DNA of 35,157 nt, from contig NZ_QGSZ01000210.1 in assembly GCF_003857055.1 (NCBI RefSeq), positions 1 to 35,157 on the forward strand, given 5' to 3'. This DNA comes from Micromonospora inaquosa. Lineage in GTDB: Bacteria; Actinomycetota; Actinomycetes; Mycobacteriales; Micromonosporaceae. The translations under genes were made by a program, and so were the position numbers. This document shows positions 9,255-15,843 of the stretch, piece after piece (the first letter of the stretch is position 1; every line of letters starts with the position of its first letter). The notes below the pieces were generated by a model. The model made no database searches. It was not told where the DNA came from and saw nothing but the letters and a program-made list of their open reading frames with translations.

Positions 9255-9446
9255 TCACCGGCGAGCAGGTATACGAGGAGATCGCCGGGCCGCGGGGCGT
9301 CCGCCGATCTGATAAAGGGCGCGGTGTTCGGCCGAGACCTCGACCCGAGTGAAAAATCGGCGGTGGTTGACCAGCGTGTCGGTCACCGAGTCCTCCAGAG
9401 CTGCACGATGTCGCGGGGTCTGCTGCAGGCTGGTTTGGCTGCCCAC
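9255..9446 (-). pseudogene. Relic of a narG 5' end
   Basis: A GTG at 9446, preceded by a good AGGGGAG site, opens a 63-codon frame. After a short leader its residues LVNHRRFFTRVEVSAEH and RALYQIGGRPA align with the start of NarG next door (LVRTRRYFTKGTVSEDLRTLTKRGGRQA). About 13 of 37 positions match by eye. The similarity stops where NarG continues with FYRDRWSHDKV, and the frame then ends. The relic lies between the hemerythrin gene and intact narG in the same orientation. It is most likely the leftover of a second, divergent narG that was deleted. It could instead be translated as a leader peptide. Homology is short, so confidence is moderate. Confidence 0.5.
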
Positions 9447-9609
9447 GATCGGGTCTCCCCTGGAGGCCGGTCGAGCTGTCGTAGATCGCTTCCGCGTGAT
9501 GGTCTGCACACTAGCCCCTGGACGGGCACGAACGTGGCCATCGTGTGACGGCTTCCGGCCCAGCGGCCGAGACGAGCCTGAGGACACCGATGGAGGCATG
9601 GCCGGTTGG

Positions 9610-10083
9610 TTAGCGTCCGGGAGCGGGCAGCAAAGTGCCGACCTTGGCTCGGATGGTGTCGATGGCGTCCCAGTCGTCCGGGTCCAGGTTGGCGAGCGCG
9701 GCCGGGAAGACGCCGTTCTGCTCTTTGAGGATGTGCTCCCGGAGCAGTTCCAGGGTGGCGACGAGCCGCCCGGGCCAGGTCGGGTCGATGGGCGTGCCGT
9801 GCACGGCTTCGCCGAGGACAGCTTCGATGTGCCGGTGTTCGGCACGCAAGGCCGTAACATGGTCGGGGAAATCGGCAGCCAGTGCCGGGAACAAGCCCTG
9901 CTCCTCGACCTGCGTGTGCGGCTCGAGGACGGCCGTGATCCGGCAGGCCAGCTCCGCCATGCGCGCGGTGTCGGTCGCCGCACGGGCGGCACGGACCTCG
10001 CCGATGAGGTTGACGACCACGTCATGTTCGCGGGTCAAATCGTCGATGGCGGTCACAGCCTGGCAGCCGCAGTACTCACACAT
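9610..10083 (-). CDS. Hemerythrin-like (HHE) protein with N-terminal CxxCxC
   Basis: This 157-residue helical protein fits the hemerythrin/HHE di-iron family. Histidine/acid pairs are seen at LTREHDVVVNL, LEPHTQVEEQGLFPAL, LRAEHRHIEAVL and LREHILKEQNGVFPA, giving the expected metal-binding pattern. Such proteins bind or sense O2, NO or reactive nitrogen species or repair iron-sulfur centres. The N-terminus MCEYCGCQ is Cys-rich and could bind metal or nitrosylate (inference). The gene overlaps the end of narK by 8 bp, so the two are co-translated, which ties it to nitrate/nitrite metabolism. Its product may protect against NO made from nitrite. Confidence 0.85.
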   Translation of the reverse strand: MCEYCGCQAVTAIDDLTREHDVVVNLIGEVRAARAATDTARMAELACRITAVLEPHTQVEEQGLFPALAADFPDHVTALRAEHRHIEAVLGEAVHGTPIDPTWPGRLVATLELLREHILKEQNGVFPAALANLDPDDWDAIDTIRAKVGTLLPAPGR

Positions 10084-11359
10084 GAGCGGTGCTCCCCTTG
10101 ACCGTGGTGCCCCGGGCGGCCGGGTCGGTCACCGGTTGGCCGATGCTCTTGGCGACAGCGGTCAGGGTCAACCCCAGGGCGGCGAGCGCGACGACCGCGA
10201 GCGCGCCCAGGCCGAGCGCGTACGAGCGGTACTGGCCGTACAGGGCACCCATGATCAGCGGGGGGACGAACCCGCCGAGGCCGCCGGCAGCGCCGACGAT
10301 ACCGGTGACCGAGCCGACCTTGTTCTGCGGTGCGAGGAGGGCGACCAGCGCGAACGTCGCGCCGCTGCCGGCGCCGAGGGCGGCGGCCATGGACAGGAAC
10401 GCGATCGTGCCCAGTGGCGCGAGGCCGGGAGTGAACGCCTGGACGGCGGCGCCGACGACCACGACGCCGAGCGACGTGGCCAGCACCCGGGTGGGCCCGA
10501 GCCGGTCGGACAGCCAGCCGCCGATCGGGCGCATCACCACGGCCAGCAGCACGAACCCGGCCATCCGGTTGGCGGCGTCGGCCTGAGTGAGCCCGTACGC
10601 GGTCTTCAGGTAGGCCGGCAGGTAGACCGAGAACGCGACGTAGCCACCGAACAGGACCGCGTACAAGGCGGAAGCCTGCCAGGTGATCCGCAACCGCGCA
10701 GTGTCGGCCAGCCGCCGCGACAGCGGCTCTGCCGGGACGACCCGGCCGGGGGCGTCGCGCAGCACCAGTGCGGCCAGCAGGGCGTACGCGGCCAGGACGA
10801 TCGCGGTGACGATGAACGGGGTGGCGACGCCGTGCGCGGTGACCAGTTTGACCGTGGTCAGGGCGCTGATCGCGGTGCCGCCCATGCCGGCACCGAACAC
10901 TCCGATCGCCAAGCCCCGGCGCTCGGGCGGGAACCAGGCGTTGACGAACGGCACGCCGACGGCGAACGCTGTGCCGCCGATGCCGAGGAAGAACCCGCCG
11001 ACCAGCAGTCCGGCCAGCGTGGTGTGTCCGGCTAGGCCGAGGTAGAGCACCGGGACGATGGTGGTCAGCGAGACCAGGGGGAACATGACCCGTCCGCCGA
11101 AGCGGTCGGTCAGGGCCCCGACCGGTATCCGGCCCACCGATCCGACGACGACCGGGACAGCGACGAGCAGGGCCTGCTGGAACGAGCTGAGCTGCAGGAT
11201 GTCCTTGAACTTCGGGGCCAGCGGGCTGAGCAGCGCCCAGGCCCAGAAGTTGATCGCGAACCCGAGGGCGGCCAGGCCCAGCATCACCGCCCGCTGCCGG
11301 CCGCTCCCGGTGGCTTGTGTCGCGCCGGGCGTACTGGAGCGGCGCTGGCCTGCACTCAT
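10076..11359 (-). CDS. narK: Nitrate/nitrite transporter, MFS (NNP family)
   Basis: NarK brings nitrate into the cytoplasm and/or exports nitrite for the NarGHI enzyme. The 427-residue protein has about 12 hydrophobic segments. The MFS loop motif GRIPVGALTDRFGGR lies between helices 2 and 3. The two Gly-rich nitrate signatures are present: AVGVPFVNAWFPPERRGLAI with GVFGAGMGGTA, and NKVGSVTGIVGAAGGLGGF. Two adjacent ATG codons occur at 11362 and 11359; the second has the better distance (7 bases) to GGAG and is used. The stop overlaps the hemerythrin start. Upstream DNA to 11728 contains no gene and should hold the promoter. Confidence 0.95.
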   Translation of the reverse strand: MSAGQRRSSTPGATQATGSGRQRAVMLGLAALGFAINFWAWALLSPLAPKFKDILQLSSFQQALLVAVPVVVGSVGRIPVGALTDRFGGRVMFPLVSLTTIVPVLYLGLAGHTTLAGLLVGGFFLGIGGTAFAVGVPFVNAWFPPERRGLAIGVFGAGMGGTAISALTTVKLVTAHGVATPFIVTAIVLAAYALLAALVLRDAPGRVVPAEPLSRRLADTARLRITWQASALYAVLFGGYVAFSVYLPAYLKTAYGLTQADAANRMAGFVLLAVVMRPIGGWLSDRLGPTRVLATSLGVVVVGAAVQAFTPGLAPLGTIAFLSMAAALGAGSGATFALVALLAPQNKVGSVTGIVGAAGGLGGFVPPLIMGALYGQYRSYALGLGALAVVALAALGLTLTAVAKSIGQPVTDPAARGTTVKGSTAHV

Positions 11360-11728
11360 CATCGTCTCCACATTTCGTTCGCGTCGCCGGTGTCGGTCGT
11401 CATCGGCTCGGACCGGAAGGATGCGAGGCCCTGAATCAGGGTCCCCGTCCTCACGTTCCGCCAGATAGAGCCATTGGTCCCAGCAGCACGGGCCGATCAT
11501 CCGTCGAGGTCGTGCAATTCGGCTGTCAGGCGGCACCGCTGACCGTTCCAGGCGGAGCTGCCAAACCTCGGGCCCGGACCGCAGCCATGGGGAGCCTATC
11601 GGCGCGCCGAAGCAGTCACCGATTTCGGCGAGGACTGGACGAGGCCATGCGCGGCGACCAGTTGAACCGCCGCGTCGCCGGGCGCCAGTGCCGCTAACGA
11701 CCTCGTGCACGGTTGCCGGGAGGGCCAG
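11360..11728. other. narK upstream region, no gene
   Basis: No supported coding sequence lies in this 370-bp stretch. It should hold the promoter of the minus-strand narK-hemerythrin unit. The clearest structure is a palindrome at 11427-11445, listed separately. I could not assign -35/-10 boxes with confidence. Confidence 0.5.
11427..11445 (-). promoter_or_regulatory. Palindrome upstream of narK, possible operator
   Basis: The sequence ggccctgaatcagggtccc has a near-perfect inverted repeat (CCCTGA / TCAGGG around one base). It sits about 70 bp before the narK ATG, a sensible place for an activator or repressor site. It does not match the FNR consensus and matches the DevR box poorly, so the binding protein is unknown. 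Confidence 0.35.
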
Positions 11729-11824
11729 TCACCTCATCGGCGGTGAGGTGCGGCTGGTAGGGCCTTGAGCGGCTTGGTGGCGTTCTCGGTGCGGTCGGTG
11801 TGTTGGTGGTCGGATAGCAGGCCT

Positions 11825-11917
11825 GATCCTGCCGGCGGTGCCGGTGTACTGGCGTTGCACCCCGACCGAATGCACGCCCTTCTTCAGGTCGCCGGTCTCG
11901 TCGACGACCAGGACCTG
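11825..11917 (-). pseudogene. IS701-family transposase fragment
   Basis: About 31 codons on the minus strand read [15 protein letters not shown] followed by [16 protein letters not shown], the first-Asp block of IS701 transposases. The intact IS701 protein at 26.6-27.8 kb has the equivalent VLIVDDTGFLKKGTRSAGVQ. Nothing before or after continues the homology, and the left end of the next IS begins exactly at its edge. It is a tiny remnant left by later insertions. Confidence 0.75.
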
Positions 11918-13080
11918 TGGGTGCCAGAAAGTCGTCCGTTGCGGCTGAGCTGGGGTTTCGTGGGGCTGGTACCTGCCGGGATGATCGGTGAGTGGCACTA
12001 CGACTGGTCTACTTGATGTGCTCGCAATTGATGCAGTGGGCGGTGCTGCTGGCCCGGGACTCGGCGGCCAAAGACGTCGAGCTTCTGCTGCTGCGTCATG
12101 AGGTGGCGGTGCTGCGGCGACAGGTCGCTCGGCCGCGGGTGGACTGGGCTGACCGGGCGATGCTGGCCGGTCTGGCACGGCTGCTGCCCCGCCGGCTGTG
12201 GGACGGGTTGTTCGTGCGGCCGGCCACGCTGCTGCGCTGGCATCGGGATCTGGTTCGCCGGCGGTGGACCTATCCGAGCCGGCGGGGCCGGCCATCGGTC
12301 ACCGCTGAGATCCGCGGCCTGGTGTTGCGACTGGCCGGGGAGAATTCGACCTGGGGCTACCGCAGGATTCACGGCGAGCTGTGCCGGTTGGGCTTCCGGG
12401 TTGGCGCCAGCACGGTGTGGACCATCCTCAGGGGTGCTGGGGTTGATCCGGCGTCGAAGCGGTCGGCGGTGACCTGGCGGCAGTTCCTGCGGGCGCAGGC
12501 CGAAGGCGTCCTGGCGGTGGACTTCTTCACCGTGGACACGGTCTTGTTGCGGAGGTTGTATGTGCTGTTCGCCGTCGAGGTCGCCACCCGCCGAGTCCAC
12601 GTGCTTGGGATCACCACGCACCCGGCGGGGGAGTGGGTGGCCCAGCAGGCGCGGAATCTTCTGATGGACCTCGGCGAGCGGGCTGGGCGGTTTCGGTTCC
12701 TGGTGCGGGATCGGGACACGAAGTTCACCACGGTGTTCGACGCTGTGTTCGTCGCCGCCGGTATCGAGGTGCTCAAGACGCCGGTGCGGGCTCCGAGGGC
12801 CAACGCGTACGCGGAGCGCTGGGTGGGCACGTGCGCCGCGAACTACTCGACCGGATGCTGATCTTCGGGCGTCGCCATCTGCAGTCGGTGATGCGTGAGT
12901 ATGTCAACCATTACAACGTGCATCGCCCGCACCGCTCGTTGGGACAGGCGCCACCGCTCCGCCCGACGCAGTCACCAGTCGCCGTAGCCGGTGTGCGGGT
13001 GGTGCGGCGCGATCGTCTCGGTGGCCTGATCGGCGAGCACTCGCAGGCTGCGTAAGGTAACCGATTTTCTGGCACCCACA
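11916..13080 (+). mobile_element. Integrase-core insertion sequence, disabled
   Basis: The ends are perfect 15-bp inverted repeats, tgtgggtgccagaaa at 11916-11930 and its complement at 13066-13080, with partial similarity continuing inward. The 1.17-kb element carries a single transposase gene with a one-base deletion. No target duplication is visible outside the repeats; the left flank is an IS701 scrap and the right flank is an IS200 scrap. Confidence 0.8.
11992..13055 (+). pseudogene. Integrase-core (rve) transposase, frameshifted
   Basis: From GTG 11992 the frame encodes a [18 protein letters not shown] helical N-terminus and a winged-helix region. The DDE integrase core follows, with LAVDFFTVDT (first Asp), FLVRDRDTKFT (second Asp) and PRANAYAERWVGT (Glu). 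At about 12829-12831 one base is missing: the frame runs to a false stop at 12861, while the true continuation (VRRELLDRMLIFGRRHL ... YNVHRPHRSLG) resumes in another frame and ends at 13055. Intact relatives read through this point, so this is most simply an inactivating deletion. The family resembles IS3/IS481-type integrase-core elements; I cannot name the exact group. Confidence 0.8.
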
Positions 13081-13285
13081 CGTCTCGACCCGGTATCTGC
13101 GCCAGGAGTTCTCGTCCCACCTCAGCTGGTATCTGCGGGGGCGGTCACCTGTGGTCGCCGTCGTACTTCGCCGGCTCGTGAGGCGGCACTCGACGTGGTC
13201 AAGGAGTACATCGAGAGCCAGGAGCGTCCAGGTCCGTGACGGCGTTCCTCCCGGCCGTAAACGGCCGGGGTGCCCTCCCTATTCA
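13081..13285 (+). pseudogene. IS200/IS605 tnpA 3' remnant with right-end hairpin
   Basis: Three plus-strand frames together restore the end of an IS200-type Y1 transposase. TRYLRQEFSSHLSWYLRG is followed, after frame changes, by HLWSPSYFAGS and then EAALDVVKEYIESQERPGP with a stop at 13237-13239. Downstream, an 8-bp perfect stem (13251-13258 / 13261-13268, ccggccgt-aa-acggccgg) is the kind of hairpin that forms the right end of these elements. Multiple frameshifts and a stop show advanced decay; the 5' part, with the HUH motif, is missing. Confidence 0.7.
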
Positions 13286-13411
13286 CGGCTGAACCTGCAA
13301 ACGCAGCGGCTTGTCGGTCAGCACCTGTACGGCGTCGTCAACGCCGTACCGCTGCCGCTGACGTACGAGCTGGCGCGCCGAGGGAAGCGTCCGATTCTGG
13401 AGGAGGTCGTC

Positions 13412-13501
13412 ATGCGGCGGGACATCTCGATGGCGGTCGGGGCGATCGCCCTACTGGTGGTGGTCGCGTTGGCCGGTCTTTGGCTGACGGCGCGGCTCTG
13501 A
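13412..13501 (+). CDS. 29-residue single-helix membrane peptide
   Basis: ATG 13412 follows GGAGGAGG at an ideal distance and opens MRRDISMAVGAIALLVVVAL, ending AGLWLTARL. It has two arginines in front and one uninterrupted hydrophobic helix, so it should insert in the membrane. The same frame is open upstream but without a better start. No family is recognised; small peptides like this often regulate a membrane partner. The good ribosome site is the main support. Confidence 0.5.
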   Translation: MRRDISMAVGAIALLVVVALAGLWLTARL

Positions 13502-13606
13502 ATCCCGCCACCAGCCAGGTTCGATGACGGCGGTGAGCGTTGAGGCATAGCCTGAACTCATTCTGTCGCCGCAGGCCGCAGCCGCCAGAACGTTGGCGCT
13601 GCACGG

Positions 13607-13626
13607 TCAGGGACCTTCGGCCCTGA
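13607..13626 (+). promoter_or_regulatory. DevR/DosR-like palindromic box
   Basis: The site tcagggaccttcggccctga is a 20-bp inverted repeat resembling the GGGACC-n-GGCCC boxes bound by DevR/DosR-type response regulators of actinobacteria. It lies about 160 bp before the SHOCT gene and among stress genes of the type controlled by that regulator. The assignment is by resemblance only. Confidence 0.45.
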
Positions 13627-13783
13627 TCATGCGGTGGCTGTCGCGACCCTCGCGAGGGGTGACGCCCTGCGGCGGGAGTGCCGAAAGTCTCTACCGGGCG
13701 TCGTCCGCCGCGACCTAGCGTCGAAACAAGTGGCCAGCGGCATCGCACGACGCGTGCGGGCCGGACAGTAAGGGGGCGCGGAC

Positions 13784-14020
13784 GTGTTCTGGCACCACAA
13801 CGGCATGGGTGGTTTTGGCTACCTGTTGATGCTGCTCAACAGCCTTGCGTTCGTGGGGTTGTTGGCAGCTGGCGGATGGGTCGGGTGGCGTGCGCTGCGC
13901 GATCATGGCGAGCGCCGGGTGGGCGATCCGGCAGAGCGGCTGCTCGCCGAGCGTTTCGCGCGGGGCGAGATCAACGACGAGGAGTACCAGCGTCGGCTCG
14001 ACACGCTGCGGCACGTGTGA
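13784..14020 (+). CDS. SHOCT-domain small membrane protein
   Basis: The 78-residue product begins FWHHNGMGGFGYLLM, has one membrane helix (about residues 14-36), and ends in a SHOCT motif, DPAERLLAERFARGEINDEE followed by YQRRLDTL. SHOCT tails are short helical oligomerisation modules often tethered to membrane helices. GTG 13784 is the start, preceded by AAGGGGG. The His-rich N-terminus is common to actinobacterial members. The gene stands alone between IS debris and the universal stress genes, downstream of a DevR-like palindrome. Confidence 0.8.
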   Translation: MFWHHNGMGGFGYLLMLLNSLAFVGLLAAGGWVGWRALRDHGERRVGDPAERLLAERFARGEINDEEYQRRLDTLRHV

Positions 14021-14287
14021 GCGCTTCACCGACGAGCCGGTCGCGCGCCTGCCAAGCAAGGTCCTGCGGCAGGTGCGATGCGGCGCAGACCGGCGCGTTA
14101 AGGTAGCGCTGTCTCGGGAGTGAACTGACCAATCAGGGCTCAGCGGTCGCCGCCGCTGACGGTACGCCGCCGCTGGCGCCGGAGGTGAGGTCATCGTAGT
14201 TCGCGATTTCCGTTATGAGCTCGTCCACTATCACGCGGAGACCTGGATGGTCAGTTGCGGGTACGCCCCTTGTGTCTGGTGCGTCGC

Positions 14288-14795
14288 TCAGCAGGCCGCA
14301 GCGTGGGCGGCGTCGACGGGCGTTTCGCGGGGGCTTCGGTGCATCGACACGCAGCCGCGCGTGGATACGACCACGATCGGCGCGGGTTCACCGCCGCGCC
14401 GGTGTCGCGCCAGCCGGGTGGCGACCCCGGCGGCGACCGATCGCGGTCGCAGGCCGCCCGTGGCGTCTCCACCGAGTACCACCAGGTCGGCGAAGCCCGC
14501 CGCGTGGCACAGCGTGGTGACCGGGTCGGCGAACGCCATCTCCCGAGCGACCTGAGGAGGGTTGGCCGGCCCCGCGGTCGCCGCCGCGACGGCGTCGCGC
14601 TGCATCCGGTGCAGCCGCACGCGGTGGTGGACGAGTTCACCGTTGTCCCGGGCGCCGATCCGGTCCACGGCTGGCCACGCGGTAACAACCAGAAGTGTGG
14701 CGTGGCGACGTGCCGCTTCTCGCGCCGCCCACGTCAGCGCGTGGTGCGCCGATGCCGATCTGTCGAGCCCGATGACGATCCCGGTCGTGTGCCAT
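14288..14795 (-). CDS. Universal stress protein, start region shifted
   Basis: The frame ending at 14288 encodes a UspA-type fold. GIVIGLDRSASAHHALTWAA is the first strand and helix, and FADLVVLGGDATGGL with IVVVSTRGCVSM lies near the end. The usual GxxG-9x-G(S/T) ATP loop is degenerate. The only well-placed ATG (14795, after AGGACGCG) is in a different frame from this homology, which begins within about six codons of it. A small indel near the start is likely, or a non-standard start is used. The gene follows the tandem USP gene on the minus strand, separated by a strong hairpin. It may be a decaying paralogue. Confidence 0.6.
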
Positions 14796-14857
14796 CGCGT
14801 CCTTTCTTTGCCTGCGCGCCTCAAGCTTCGTCCGGTTGCGGTACGGCTGCAGAACCG

Positions 14858-14886
14858 GGGTCCCGACCGGGGGCAGGTCGGGACCC
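14858..14886 (-). terminator. Hairpin between two universal stress genes
   Basis: A perfect 11-bp stem (gggtcccgacc / ggtcgggaccc) with a 7-base loop lies just after the stop of the 297-residue USP gene on the minus strand. No T-run follows. It may end or stabilise that transcript, or, being a dyad, could be a binding site. Confidence 0.45.
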
Positions 14887-14901
14887 TTCTCGGAGTGCGG
14901 G

Positions 14902-15795
14902 TCAGACGGGATCGGCCCGCTCCGCCGTCGCTGGCGGGATCTCGCGGATGACCGCGACCGGGCAGTGGCTGTGGTGCAGCAGTTGCTGGCTGACCGAGCC
15001 GAGGAGCAGGCCGCGGAATCCGCCGCGCCCGCGGGATCCGACGACGACCAGTTGGGCGTATCGGCTGGCCTTGGCGAGGACGCGGCTTGGGTTGTCCGCG
15101 ACGACCTCTGTGGTCACCTCGACGTCCGGATATTTCTCTTGCCAGCCGGCGAGCAGCTCGTCGAGCGCGGCCTTCTCCGCTGCGGTGATGTCTCGCTGAT
15201 CGAGGTTGGGCGGGCTCCACCGCGGTGTCGGCGGGGTCCAGGCCCGGATGACGTGCAGGGGCACGCCGCGGTCGGCGGCCTGCTCGAGGGCGTACTGGAG
15301 CGCCAGCAGGGAGCCCGGGGATCCGTCCACGCCCGCGAGCAAGTGTGCGCCGGGCCGTTGCTCATCGCCGCGGACGACCACGACCGGGCAGTGGGCGTGC
15401 GCGGAGACCGCGAAGCTGGTGGAGCCGACGAGCAGGTCGGCGAAGCCGCCGTGTCCCCGGCTGCCGAGCACGACGAGGGACGCGTGCCGGGACTCCTCCT
15501 GCAGCACGACGGCGGGCGGCCCGTCGAGCAGCGTGCCGGTGACGATGAGGCCGGGGTGGGACCTGGCCGCTTCGGCGACCGCGTCGTCGATCATCGTTTG
15601 GGCGTCATGTCGCGCGGTGGTGTCGGGCCAGCTCGCTGGTCCGGGGGAGAGCGCCGCGGGGACGATCGGCCAGTCGAAGGCGTAGGTGAGCAGGAGGGGC
15701 GTGCCGGTGCGGGTGGCATGGGTGATGGCCCATTCCACGGTGGCTGCGGCGCTGGCGGAGCCGTCGTAGCCGACGACGATCGACCTGCTGGTCAT
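14902..15795 (-). CDS. Tandem-domain universal stress protein
   Basis: The 297-residue protein contains two UspA domains in tandem. The first runs from SIVVGYDGSASAAATVEWA to VVLGSRGHGGFADLLVGSTS (about 4-145). The second runs from LLAGVDGSPGSLLALQYAL to VVVGSRGRGGFRGLLLGSVS (about 152-290). Both carry the G-xx-G...G(S/T) ATP-binding loop, so it should bind ATP, as dormancy-linked mycobacterial USPs do. ATG 15795 follows GGGAGG at a good spacing. It is downstream of the acetyltransferase gene on the same strand with a hairpin between them. A role in low-oxygen or starvation survival is inferred from family and context. Confidence 0.93.
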   Translation of the reverse strand: MTSRSIVVGYDGSASAAATVEWAITHATRTGTPLLLTYAFDWPIVPAALSPGPASWPDTTARHDAQTMIDDAVAEAARSHPGLIVTGTLLDGPPAVVLQEESRHASLVVLGSRGHGGFADLLVGSTSFAVSAHAHCPVVVVRGDEQRPGAHLLAGVDGSPGSLLALQYALEQAADRGVPLHVIRAWTPPTPRWSPPNLDQRDITAAEKAALDELLAGWQEKYPDVEVTTEVVADNPSRVLAKASRYAQLVVVGSRGRGGFRGLLLGSVSQQLLHHSHCPVAVIREIPPATAERADPV

Positions 15796-15816
15796 GAGAG
15801 CCTCCCTGATGGTGGG

Positions 15817-15838
15817 CGCGCGACGGAGGCGTCGCGCG
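15817..15838 (-). terminator. Hairpin between acetyltransferase and USP genes
   Basis: A 9-bp perfect GC-rich stem (cgcgcgacg / cgtcgcgcg, loop gagg) fills most of the 48-bp spacer between the stop of the large acetyltransferase gene and the USP start. No T-run follows. It may reduce read-through or set differing mRNA levels. Confidence 0.4.
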
Positions 15839-15843
15839 GGGGG

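Noticed and set aside
168..15220. Many long open frames on the strand opposite to nar, USP and IS genes
   Set aside because: In GC-rich DNA these are shadows of the real genes; their products are Arg/Pro/Ala-rich with no motifs or ribosome sites.
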